Notes under the pieces: generated by a model
Databases searched by the model: none
The model's input: the letters and a program-made list of their open reading frames with translations, nothing else
What the model was told of the DNA's origin: nothing
Shown here: positions 53,408 through 63,577 of the stretch, one piece after another
How the letters are laid out: each line of letters begins with the position of its first letter
Numbering within the stretch: the first letter of the stretch is position 1
Translations under genes and position numbers: made by a program
Origin: Diphasiastrum complanatum
Taxonomy: Eukaryota > Streptophyta > Lycopodiopsida > Lycopodiales > Lycopodiaceae
Length of the DNA: 64,000 bases
Assembly (NCBI GenBank): GCA_029204225.1
Contig: MU832554.1
Location: 1 to 64,000 of the forward strand
Reading direction: 5' to 3'

Positions 53408-54073
53408 TGTCAAATTTCAGAGTAAAGGACTGAATGTGATCTACAAATGATCACAAAGAGTGATTGGTAGCTTGGGATCTTGATCTATATCAAGACTAGC
53501 TTCCAAATCTAGCTTCTACTTGGCAATCTTTGTGTTTCCAAGCAAGAACAATAAAAAATGATGACCCACGGCTTCACACGTGTGAAGTATAGCTATTGTA
53601 CGGCCTGATAACAGAGAAATAGTTTACTGCACATTTACATAGCATACATCCACAAAGAAAGTGCTTAAGAGAGTGTAAACACCAAGATTGTCTCACAAAC
53701 CAATGTTTCTCATCATTAGCTCAATAATGGATCCATCATGGATCAAGTACAAAATCATCATAATCTCTCTCTAAGCTGCATCCAGCACATGTGGGACAGC
53801 TCATTGTACTCATCCATATCCACTTTGGATAAGATCTATCAAGTTTTCCACATCATCCATTGGTGGTTTCTGTTGACCTTCTAGATTCCTACAATCTAGG
53901 ACCTAACTCCTATGATTTAGGAGATGTCATATTTGACTCAAATGAAAGCTAATCAAAATGGATCTAAATATTACAAGTGTCATTTCACATGTGTGGACAG
54001 GTCCTCACACGTGTGGATCCACATAGATGTCAACATACATCAAAAACCATGTGAAAATCGCTAAATTCTAACA
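53408..54073 (-). repeat. 5' LTR, copia family B
   Basis: 666 bp, partner of 51025-51690, followed by AGGTT at 54074-54078. Confidence 0.92.
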
Positions 54074-54078
54074 AGGTT

Positions 54079-54425
54079 GGCATTACAGCAAGGGGCCAGT
54101 CTTTGGCATTGGCATCGATGGGGAGACATCTACCATCATGGGCATGGATAAGCTACCTCTAGCTTTCATGCATTTGGTTGTACTTGTAGGAGTCTAGGTT
54201 TGCAAAGGTGTTGGAATTTCCACGGTGCAAATTCTCAAGTAGTGAGATCATGGGGAAGCCTAGAGAAGTCACTCAGAGCCATATATCTCAGTACAATCAG
54301 GGAGAGATTGGTCTTGAGATCCCATGAGCGACAACTCAGGGATGTGCTTGTGTTGGCATGGTGTCAGGTGTCACATATCCAGGGAGAGCGAGCAGATGCT
54401 AGGAGCCGGGTGGAGCAGGTGACAC
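54079..54425. other. Unassigned flank of the family B element
   Basis: Continuation of the 49.1-51.0 kb sequence, with no recognised motif. An open frame at 54200-54430 is not similar to anything I know. Confidence 0.4.
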
Positions 54426-54650
54426 TTTGAATCCTTAAATGCCTTGACCTTCAAACTTAGTTCTACACATAATCTTCTGTGCGACTCCACACTTAATGCT
54501 TTAGTAAATCACATCTTGCGTTCTACAATACTGCAATAACCTCTTCATTGAAAACTTTGCTTCTGACGAAATGATACTCCAGTTCAATGTGCTTACTCCT
54601 AGAATGAAATCTAGGGTTGGCTGATAAAGCGATGGCACGTTGATTATCAC
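54426..54650 (-). pseudogene. Host copia RNase H, C-terminal part (split by insertion)
   Basis: Minus strand reads DNQRAIALSANPRFHSRSKH and IELEYHFVRSKV, then with a shift FTKALSVESHRRL near the end. This continues the RNase H frame that breaks off at 63578. The two pieces belong to one older copia element separated by an 8.9-kb insertion. Confidence 0.85.
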
Positions 54651-55350
54651 TGTGAAAGTACTGTACTTTAGGACCATCAATGGATCTACAAAAGATCCAC
54701 AAGAGTGATTGGATGCTTGCTTAACAATCTATCAAAAGACTAGACACAAAAAGTTGATCTAGATTGGCAATTTGACAAACAACAAGCATTCACAATCAAA
54801 AGCATTGATCAACATTGAAAACCAAGCCCACACATGTGTAATACAGCCTGTAGTACGGCCTTCAACCTGAGAAACAAGTAGAAATTGATTTGGTTTCATT
54901 TGGATTAAAAAAACTCAATGTACATAGTGAACTAGCTTGAGATTGCCAATGAGCTCCAAAAATTTTCTATCTTCTCACTATGGAGAGAGGGAATACATAG
55001 CAAATTCGACTTCCTTCTTGAAGTTAGGTGGATTTCCAGCATGTAATAGGAAAGTTAACTCACTCTCCTTGACCTAAAATGAAACCCTAGTCTATTTCCT
55101 AGAGTTATGCTTGGTAGGTAGGTAGTTGGTCAAATTTTCACCTTAAACTTAGATGTAGGTCCTATAAAGTAGGGATGACCACCAAATAGACATGAACAAC
55201 TCTCTTGACTTAAACTAACCTATATTAGGAGTGGGTTGCCACGTGGCATCTTGGCCTTACATGTGTGAAACCCAATTATATACAATGTTTACAATGTTCT
55301 ACATGGTCTTTGATCAAGCTAGATCTGCCAATTTTTGGCAATTCTTCAAA
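54651..55350 (-). repeat. 3' LTR of the outer family C element
   Basis: 700 bp. Ends ttcaaa rather than the family's ttcaca on the plus strand. Confidence 0.88.
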
Positions 55351-56140
55351 CTCCTCAAATTTAGCTCGATCTATTTACAACTCTCTTGATAGATGAATGA
55401 ATGCTTTTAGAAGTGTCTAAAAAATCCAGCTACAAACAGGGAACTTTTGAGACTCCAATAGAGAATGATGTCCATGAAAGATCTTTCACCACCTCTTAAA
55501 GGATCCCTTACAAGATGTTCCATAAATGTGTCTATATACATGTAGCACACTTCAAAACCAAATATCATGCCAAGCCATGGATTCCAAGGCATTTTGTGCA
55601 CTTGAAGATACATCAATTAAACTATTAAGTGCATACATAATGTTGCCAAAGACAACTTGCCTTGCTTGGTCCTTATGATTGAGCCTTGATGGCTCCATCT
55701 TGATACTCATGGTTCTTCTTGGAGTCCTCGGGTCTTGAGCTTGGTCCTCCACTTGACTTGACTCCAAAACATCAATTAATTAAATAAGGTGTTGATCCAA
55801 AGGTGATTCTTCAAGTTTACAAATCTTCCACTCTTGAAAGATCACATTTCCACCATTGACAACTTCTTTGATGGAAGACAAGTAGATTCTACAATCTCTA
55901 CTTAAAGAGCAAAACACTACCATTATTCCTATCATTGAAATAGGACAATATTTGGTCCTTACATTGGAATGATCATGCTAAAATCATGTGGACCCAAAGA
56001 TTTCCAATACAAATGATGTTTCATCTTTTATGACACTATTCAAACTATTACAAAAATAGTTATCCAATGAAATTGCTTTACCGACAACAAATGGAGATTT
56101 GAAAGCATCTAATTTCATTGTCTTGTCATAAAGAGTACTA
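55351..56140 (-). pseudogene. 3' interior of the outer family C element
   Basis: Corresponds to 59230-60018 of the inner copy in reverse. The visible frame 55767-55552 (ESSQVEDQAQDPRTPRRTMS) and the remnant MEHLVRDPLRGGERSFMDI (55535-55470 region) recall copia polymerase segments such as TPMEQ.V.DP....RSF.DI, but most of pol is absent. Confidence 0.7.
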
Positions 56141-56145
56141 AACAC
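56141..56145. repeat. Target-site duplication AACAC (left)
   Basis: AACAC here and at 60720-60724 bracket the inner element. Confidence 0.92.
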
Positions 56146-56846
56146 TGTGAAGAATTGCCAAAAATTGGCAAATCTAGCTTGATCAGAAACCATGTAGAAT
56201 AGTGTAAATTGTGTACACAAGTGGGTCCCACACATGTGAGGCCATGATGCCACATGGGAAACCCATCCTAATGTAGGTTAGGTCAAGTCAAGAGAGTTGG
56301 TCATGTCTATTTGGTGGTCATCCCTACTTTATAGGACCTACACCTAAGTTTAAGGTGAAAATTTGACCAACTAGCTACCTTCCAAGCATAACTCTAGGAA
56401 ATAGACTAGGGTTTCATTTTAGGTCAAGGAGAGTGAGTTAACTTCCTTATTACATGCTGGAAATCCACCTAACTTCAAGAAGGAAGTCGAATTTGCTATG
56501 TATTCCCTCTCTCCATAGTGAGAAGATAGAAAATTTTTGGAGCTCATTGGCAATCTCAAGCTAGTTCACTATGTACATTGAGTTTTTGTGATCCAAATGA
56601 AACCAAATCAATTTCTACTTGTTTCTCAGGTTGAAGGCCATACTACATCCTGTATTACACACGTGTGGGCTCGGATTTCAATCTCTATCAATGCTTTTGA
56701 TTGTTAATGCTTGTTGTTTGTCAAATTGCCAATCTAGATCAACTTTTTTGTGTCTAGTTTTTTGATAGATTGTTAAGCAAGCATCCAATCACTCTTGTGG
56801 ATCTTTTGTAGATCCATTTATGGTCCTAAAGTACAGTACTTTCACA
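56146..56846 (+). repeat. 5' LTR of the inner family C element
   Basis: 701 bp, tgtgaagaattgcc to actttcaca. Includes a TATA-rich stretch and CACATGTG/CACACGTGTG palindromes. Confidence 0.94.
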
Positions 56847-56862
56847 TGGTATCAGAGCCAAG
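56847..56862 (+). promoter_or_regulatory. Primer-binding site of the inner element
   Basis: TGGTATCAGAGCCAAG directly after the 5' LTR, matching initiator tRNA-Met 3' end. Confidence 0.93.
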
Positions 56863-57286
56863 TACAAGAGCATAAGCCATTGATCTAATGCAAATCCATT
56901 TTTAGGAAGTTTTGGTGCTAAAAACTAGTATTGAGAGGGCAAGCTAGAATCTTGATTTTGGTGAGGAGATTTGATCCCAAACTTGGTAGGGGTCCAAATC
57001 CGTATTGTCCACATGTGTGGGCACCTCTGAACCTACATTTAATGCATGGTATTCATTTGATCCAAAAAAATTCAATTTGTGAGCTATTGGTGTAATTTTT
57101 GGTGGAGATCCTAGGATAATCTACCAAGATCATTTGCCATTGATTAGATTTGAATTTGTTTCATGGAATCTAATTAATCTAGGCTGAGTTCAAGTCCTAT
57201 TAAGGTTAAAAACAGGTCTTGAAAGTTCACCAAGAAGGAAGAAAGAGATTAAGTCGTTTTTTTTGTCCAAAAATAGCCAAAATTGG

Positions 57287-57640
57287 CAAGATTTGATTGT
57301 AAGTAGATTTCACATCATCTTATCTTCATTCCAACTTTGTGAGGGAGTGCTAGAACTGAGATTATAAGTCCATTTGTTGGATTAGAAATCTAATTTGAGT
57401 GAAAAACTACAAGAGAGAGACCTTAGTGAGTTTGTAGAGACAATCAAATCCATTTCTTGGCAAGATTTGTTTGAAAGTAGTTTTCACTTCATCTTATCTT
57501 CATTCCAGCTTTGTGAGGGAGTGATAGAACTGTGATTATAAGTCCATTTGTTGGATTAGAAATCAAATTTGAGTGAGACACTGCAAGTGTGAGACCTTTG
57601 TGAGTTTCAAGTCAATCAAATCTATTTCTTGTTTGTAGAA
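57287..57640 (+). repeat. Tandem duplication in the leader of family C
   Basis: Two units of about 175 bp (57287-57460 and 57461-57640) share 'cattccagctttgtgaggga' type sequence and 'ataagtccatttgttggatt'. The second ends just before the gag start. The outer copy shows a comparable but incomplete duplication (about 62230-62480). Confidence 0.8.
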
Positions 57641-57652
57641 GTCACTAGTAAG

Positions 57653-59134
57653 ATGGGATCTGCTGGAGCATACCTTCTAGAAGCTAGTGAGAGGTTGAAT
57701 TCTACAAATTATGCTATTTGGAAGGTTAGAATGGAGTCACTATTGGTGCTCCAAGACCTTTATGAGTTCTTGATTGAAGATGAAGATGAACCTCTAGGTG
57801 CACAAGAGTTAGCTAGATACAAGAAGAGATCTACGCTTGCACTTCATTGTGTGAAGATGAATGTGAGCAATGATTTGTTGAGAGAAGTATCAGCTTGTAC
57901 TAATGCTAAAGAGGCTTGGGAGTCTTTAAAATCAATCTATGAGTCTAGCAACACTTCTAGAGTTCTTATGCTTAGAAATCAAATTTTGCAAAGCATGAGG
58001 AGAAGTGAGGAGAGTGCACAGGATTATGTACTTAGAATCAAGTCTCTAAATAGGGAGTTGGCTTCCATTGGAGAGAAGATTCATGATGGAGAGCTTGTAC
58101 AAATTGTCCTTAATGGTCTAGGAGATGACTTTGCAAATTTAGTCCAAAGTTTTGGCATCCAAGACACTTTGCCAACTATAGAAAAACTTCACAGTGTATT
58201 AGTGGCTGAAGAGTGTAGGATGCTCCATGCAAAATCTAGGATGAGTTCCTTGTCGTTGCAGGATGGTGATGAGAAAGCCAATTTCTCATTCAAGGGCAAA
58301 AAGAAGACCAATGGAAAGAAGAAGCATCCAAAGGAGGCCAAAGAAGAGGATGATGCATCAAGCTCAAAGGACAAGTCAAAGCAAAAATGCTTCTTTTGTG
58401 GAAAGAAGGGGCATTATGCATCTGAATGCTACAAGAGGCTAAGAGCACAAGTGGAGGAGGACAAACAAGGAAACCTTGCAAAGGAGGAGGAGGAGGATGA
58501 AGTAGATGTATTCTTGATGGCATCTACATCCTCACCAACAAGCAATAGCAATTCAAGAGACAATTGGTGGATCGACAGTGGGGCTAGCTCCCACATGTCT
58601 TGTGAAAAAGACTTTTTCTCAACCTTACACTCATTCAATGATGTTAAAAAGTTTGTCTTTACTGCAAATGATGAAGAGTGTAGGATAGATGGTGTTGGCA
58701 CCATATCTTTGTGTCTAGAATCCTCAAAATGCATGGATCTAGAAAGTGTCCTTTATGTACCATCAATCACCAAGAATATGCTTAGTGTTGGTCTACTCTT
58801 AGAAAGTGGTTTGGATATCCAATTTAAGCATGGTGTTTGCTTCATCTTGAAGAATGATGTTTGCATTGCAAAGGGATTTAAACATGGAAGATTGTTTAAG
58901 TTGGAAGCTAGTGTTGCTTTTGAAAGAATGAGCTTGTCAAAGGAGGAGATCACTCAAGAGGAGATCTTGGCAAAGTGTGATTTTGCTTGCATTGAGGAGG
59001 AGCATCAAAAGGAGGAAGATCTTGAGGATCAGCCTCAAAGCATGAGAGTTCCAAGGGAGTCCTCAATGACAATGGCCGAGTCATCAAATTGCATGCAAAT
59101 GTCCATTCAAGTGTGCATCTTGCAAGGGTGGTGA
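57653..59134 (+). CDS. Copia gag-protease protein, 493 aa, with acidic tail
   Basis: One uninterrupted frame. I start at MGSAGAYLLEASERL (57653) since the same start occurs in family B; an ATG at 57629 adds eight residues. Residues about 10-210 form the UBN2-type gag (STNYAIWKVRMESL, LALHCVKMNVSNDLL, TRVLMLRNQ type). A zinc knuckle CFFCGKKGHYASEC is near residue 246. The protease motif WWIDSGASSHM is near 305, with SVLYVPSITKNMLSVGLLLE resembling the gag-pre-integrase region. From about 425 to the end lies an acidic tail (SKEEITQEEIL, EEEHQKEEDLEDQPQ) that I do not recognise; it is not integrase. The protein would assemble particles and package RNA, with enzymes supplied by other elements. 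Confidence 0.88.
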   Translation: MGSAGAYLLEASERLNSTNYAIWKVRMESLLVLQDLYEFLIEDEDEPLGAQELARYKKRSTLALHCVKMNVSNDLLREVSACTNAKEAWESLKSIYESSNTSRVLMLRNQILQSMRRSEESAQDYVLRIKSLNRELASIGEKIHDGELVQIVLNGLGDDFANLVQSFGIQDTLPTIEKLHSVLVAEECRMLHAKSRMSSLSLQDGDEKANFSFKGKKKTNGKKKHPKEAKEEDDASSSKDKSKQKCFFCGKKGHYASECYKRLRAQVEEDKQGNLAKEEEEDEVDVFLMASTSSPTSNSNSRDNWWIDSGASSHMSCEKDFFSTLHSFNDVKKFVFTANDEECRIDGVGTISLCLESSKCMDLESVLYVPSITKNMLSVGLLLESGLDIQFKHGVCFILKNDVCIAKGFKHGRLFKLEASVAFERMSLSKEEITQEEILAKCDFACIEEEHQKEEDLEDQPQSMRVPRESSMTMAESSNCMQMSIQVCILQGW

Positions 59135-60018
59135 GCATTGGAGAGTCTACTATCTTTGAATACTTTTTGGAAAGTAGTAGTAGACATGAGGTGACTTGTT
59201 TTTTATCTTTAAGATCCATGGTGTTTATTACTTTGTATGACAAGACAATGAAATGAGATGCTTTGAAATCTACATTTGTTGTTGATAAAGCAATTTCATT
59301 GGATAACTATTTTTGTAATAGTTTGAATAGAGTCGTAAAAGATGAAACATCATTTGCTTTGGAAATCTTTGTGTCCACATGCTTTGTGCATGATCATTCC
59401 AATGTAAGGACCAAAGATTTTCCTATTTCAATGATAGGAATATTGGTAGTGTTTTGCTCTTCAAGTAGAGATTGTAGAATCTACTTGTTTTCAGCCAAAG
59501 AATTTGTCAATGGTGGAAATATGATCTTTCAAGAGTGGAAGATTTGTAAACTTGAAGAAGCACCTTTGGATCAACACCTTATTCAATTCATTGATGGTTT
59601 GGAGTCAAGTCAAGTGGAGGAGCAAGCTCAAGACCCGAGGACTCCAAGAAGAATCTTGAGTATCAAGATGGAGCCATCAAGGCTCAATCATATGGATCAA
59701 GCAAGGCAAGTTGTCTTTGGCAACATTATTTATGCTCTTAATATTTTAATTGATGTATCTTCAAGTGCACAAAATGCCTTGGAATCCATGGCTTGGCATG
59801 ATGTTTAGTTTTGAAGTGTGCTACATGTATATAGACACATTTATGGAACATCTTGTAAGGGATCCTCTAAGAGGTGGTGAAAGATCCTTCATGGACATCA
59901 ATCTCTATTGGAGTCTCAAAAGTTCCTTATTTGTAGCTGGATTTTTTAGACACTTCTAAAAGCTTTCATTGATCTATCAAGAGAGTTGTAAATAGATCAA
60001 GCTAAATTTGAGGAGGAG
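59135..60018 (+). pseudogene. Remnant region after gag in the inner element
   Basis: A frame 59263-59808 (181 codons) and fragments near 59800 (MEHLVRDPLRGGERSFMDIN) look like scrambled pol relics, for instance the last resembling a polymerase segment. No catalytic motif of integrase, reverse transcriptase or RNase H is seen. It ends at the polypurine tract gaggaggag (60010-60018). Confidence 0.65.
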
Positions 60019-60719
60019 TGTGAAGAATTGCCAAAAATTGGCAAATCTAGCTTGATCAAAAACCATGTAGAATAGTGTAAATTGTGTACACAAGTGGGTA
60101 CCACACATGTGAGGCCATGATGCCACATGGGAAACCCATCCTAATGTAGGTTAGGTCAATTCAAGAGAGTTGGTCATGTCTATTTGGTGGGCATCCCTAC
60201 TTTATAGGACCTACACCTAAGTTTAAGGTGAAAATTTGACCAACTAGCTACCTACCAAGCATAACTCTAGGAAATAGACTAGGGTTTCATTTTAGGTCAA
60301 GGAGAGTGAGTTAACTTCCTTATTACATGCTGGAAATCCACCTAACTTCAAGAAGGAAGTCGAATTTGCTATGTATTCCCTCTCTCCATAGTGAGAAGAT
60401 AGAAAATTTTTGGAGCTCATTGGCAATCTCAAGCTAGTTCACTATGTACATTGAGTTTTTGTGATCCAAATGAAACCAAATCAATTTGTACTTGTTTCTC
60501 AGGTTGAAGGCCATACTACAGCCTGTAGTACACACATGTGGGCTCGGATTTTGATGTTTATCAATGCTTTTGATTGTTAATGCTTGTTGTTTGTCAAATT
60601 GCCAATCTAGATCAACTTTTTTGTGTCTAGTTTTTTGATAGATTGTTAAGCAAGCATCCAATCACTCTTGTGGATCTTTTGTAGATCCATTTATGGTCCT
60701 AAAGTACAGTACTTTCACA
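60019..60719 (+). repeat. 3' LTR of the inner family C element
   Basis: 701 bp, partner of 56146-56846; immediately followed by AACAC and the broken end of the outer element. Confidence 0.94.
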
Positions 60720-62220
60720 AACACCATAGATCTTAAAGGTAAGCAACAAGTCACTCCATGTCTACTAATACTATCTAACAAGTACTCAAAGATAGTAGAC
60801 TCTCCAATGCTCACCACCCTTGCAAGATGCACACTTGAATGGACAATTTGCATGCAATTTGATGACTCGGCCATTGTCATTGAGGACTCCCTTGGAACTC
60901 TCAAGCTTTGAGGCTGATCCTCAAGATCTTCCTCCTTTTGATGCTCCTCCTCAATGTGAGCAAGATCACAATTTGCCAAGATCTCCTCTTGAGTGATCTC
61001 CTCCTTTGACAAGCTCATTCTTTCAAAGCAACACTAGCTTCCAACTTAAACAATCTTCAATGTTTAAATCCCTTTGCAATGCAAACATCATTCTTCAAGA
61101 TGAAGCAAACACCATGCTTAAAGTGGACATCCAAACCACTTTCTAAGAGTAGACCAACACTAAGCATATTCTTGGTGATTGATGGTACATAAAGGACATT
61201 TTCTAGATCCATGCATTTTGAGGATTCTAGACACAAAGAGATGGTGCCAACACCATCTATCCTACACTCTTCATCATTTGCAGTAGAGACAAACTTTTTA
61301 GCATCATTGAATGAGTGTAAGGTTGAGAAAAAGTCCTTTTCACAAGACATGTGGGAGCTAGCCCCACTGTCGATCCACCAATTGTCTCTTGAAGTGCTAT
61401 TGCTTGTTGGTGAGGATGTAGATGCCATCAAGAATACATCTACTTTATCCTCCTCCTCCTCCTCGTTTGCAAGGTTTCCTTGTTTGTCCTCCTCCACTTG
61501 TGCTCTTAGCCTCTTGTAGCATTCAGATGCATAATGCCCCTTCTTTCCACATAAGAAGCATTTCTGTTTTGACTTGTCCTTTGAGCTTGATGCATCATCC
61601 TCTTCTTTGGCCTCCTTTGGATGCTTCTTCTTTCCATTGGTCTTCTTTTTGCCCTTAAATGAGAAATTGGCTTTCTCATCACCATCCTGCAAAGACAAGG
61701 AACTAATCCTAGATTTTGCATGGAGCATCCTACACTCTTCAGCCACTAATACACTGTGAAGTTTTTCTATAGTTGGCAAAGTGTCTTGGATGGCAAAACT
61801 TTGGACCAAATTTGCAAAGTCATCTCCTAGACCATTAAGGACAATTTGTACAAGCTCTCCATCATGAATCTTCTCTCCAATGGAAGCCAACTCCCTATTA
61901 GGAGACTTGATTCTGAGTACATAATCTTATGCACTCTCCTCACTTCTCCTCATGCTTTGCAAAATTTGATTTCTAAGCATAAGAACTCTAGAAGTGTTGC
62001 TAGACTCATAGATTGATTTTAAAGACTCCCAAGCCTCTTTAGCACTAGTACAAGTTGATACTTCTCTCAACAAATCATTGCTCACATTCATCTTCACACA
62101 ATGAAGTGCAAGCCTAGATCTCTTCTTGTATCTAGCTAACTCCTGTGCACCTAGAGGTTCATTTTCATCTTCAATCAAGAAATCATAAAGGTCTTGGAGC
62201 ACCAAGAGTGACTCCATCCT
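60720..62220 (-). pseudogene. Gag-protease of the outer family C element, with stop and N-terminal deletion
   Basis: The minus frames 62217-61927 and 61890-61057 give the same protein as the inner gag. It lacks the first 25 or so codons (starts MESLLVLQDLYDFL), has a stop where the inner copy has Gln (about 61928), and in the tail a shift near 61030. The knuckle is CFLCGKKGHYASEC and the protease motif WWIDSGASSHM. The frame 61018-60662 reads the same acidic tail, showing that the tail belongs to the family and is not a one-off. Confidence 0.88.
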
Positions 62221-62901
62221 AACACTTGAAACTCACAAAGGTCTCACACTTGTAGTGTTTCACTCAAATTTGATTTCTAATCCAACAAATGGACTTATAA
62301 TCATAGTTCTATCACTCCCTCACAAAGCTGGAAGGAAGATAAGATGAAGTGAAAACTACTTTCAAACAAATCTTGCCAAGAAATGGATTTGATTGTCTCT
62401 AGAAACTCACTAGGGTCTCTCTTTTGTAGTGTTTCACACAAATTAGATTTCTAATACAACAAATGGACTTATAATCTTTGGGACAAAAAAATGACTTAAT
62501 CTCTTTCTTCCTTCTTGGTGTACTTTCAAGACCTGTTTTTAATCTTAATAGGACTTGAACTCAGCCTAGATTAATTAGATTCCATGAAACAAATTCAAAT
62601 CTAATCAATGGCAAATGATCTTGGTAGATTATCCTAGGATCTCCACCAAAAATTACACCAACAGCTCACAAATTGAATTTTTTTGGATCAAATGAATACC
62701 ATGCATTAAATGCAGGTTCAGAGGTGCCCACACATGTGGATAGTACGTATTTGGACCCCTACCAAGTTTGGGATCAAATCTTCTTACCAAAATCAAGATT
62801 CTAGCTTGCCCTCTCAATACTAGTTTTTAGCACCAAAACTTGCTAAAAATGGATTTGCATTAGATCAATGGCTTATGTTCTTGTACTTGGATCTGATACC
62901 A
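62221..62901 (-). promoter_or_regulatory. Leader and primer-binding site of the outer element
   Basis: Ends with the primer site (minus TGGTATCAGATCC, at about 62889-62901), one base different from the inner copy. Holds the partly duplicated leader. Confidence 0.75.
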
Positions 62902-63577
62902 TGTGAAAGTACTGTACTTTAGGACCATAAATGGATCTACAAAAGATCCGCAAGAGTGATTGGTTGCTTGCTTAAGAATCTATCAAAAAACTAGACACAA
63001 AAAAGTTGATCTAGATTGGCAATTTGACAGATAACAAGCATTCACAATCAAAAGCATTGATCAACATTGAAATCCAAGCCTACACGTGTGTACTACAGTC
63101 TGTAGTAGAAATTGATTTGGTTTCATTTGGATCACAAAAACTCAATGTACATAGTGAACTAGCTTGAGATTGCCAATGAGCTCCAAAAATTTTCTATCTT
63201 CTCACTATGGAGAGAGGGAATACATAGCAAATTCGACTTCCTTCTTGAAGTTAGGTGGATTTCCAGCATGTAATAAGGAAATTAACTCACTCTCCTTGAC
63301 CTAAAATGAAACCCTAGTCTATTTCCTAGAGTTATGCTTGGAAGGTAGCTAGTTGGTCAAATTTTCACCTTAAACTTAGGTGTACGTCCTATAAAGTAGG
63401 GATGACCACCAAATAGACATGACCAACTCTCTTGACTTGACCTAACCTACATTAGGATGGGTTTTCCATGTGGCATCATGGCCTCACATGTGTGGGACCC
63501 ACTTGTGTACACAATTTACACTATTCTACATGGTTTTTGATCAAGCTAGATTTGCCAATTTTTGGCAATTCTTCACA
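62902..63577 (-). repeat. 5' LTR of the outer family C element
   Basis: 676 bp; shorter than the others because of a deletion near 63105. Confidence 0.9.

Larger units (their letters stand above)
51025..54073 (-). mobile_element. Deleted Ty1/copia element (family B) with intact LTR pair
   Basis: Two 666-bp LTRs (51025-51690 and 53408-54073) and a perfect duplication AGGTT bound a 1.7-kb interior. On the minus strand this has a primer site, a frameshifted gag, a zinc knuckle and a protease motif, then jumps to the last residues of RNase H. Integrase and reverse transcriptase are missing. The LTRs differ by roughly 4-6% as counted by eye. The deletion seems to have happened inside an autonomous parent. 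Confidence 0.9.
56146..60719 (+). mobile_element. Inner gag-only copia element (family C), nearly intact, non-autonomous
   Basis: Two 701-bp LTRs (56146-56846, 60019-60719), a perfect AACAC duplication, a tRNA-Met primer site, a polypurine tract and one long gag-protease frame. The integrase, reverse transcriptase and RNase H are absent or reduced to unreadable scraps in 59135-60018. The LTRs differ by about a dozen positions by eye, roughly 2%. It would need enzymes in trans, so it fits the TR-GAG class of plant non-autonomous retrotransposons. It inserted into an older copy of its own family in the opposite direction. Confidence 0.93.
54651..63577 (-). mobile_element. Outer gag-only copia element (family C), interrupted by a second copy
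   Basis: On the minus strand the 5' LTR is 62902-63577 and the 3' LTR 54651-55350. The interior is in two pieces, 62901-60720 and 56145-55351, separated by a plus-strand copy of the same family. It has the primer site, a tandemly duplicated leader part, a gag missing its first codons and with one stop, and a decayed 3' region. Flanks ATCAC (54646-54650) and ATCAG (63578-63582) agree at 4 of 5 positions, plausibly a mutated target duplication. LTRs show more changes, including a deletion of about 25 bp in the 5' LTR, than those of the inner copy. Confidence 0.9.
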
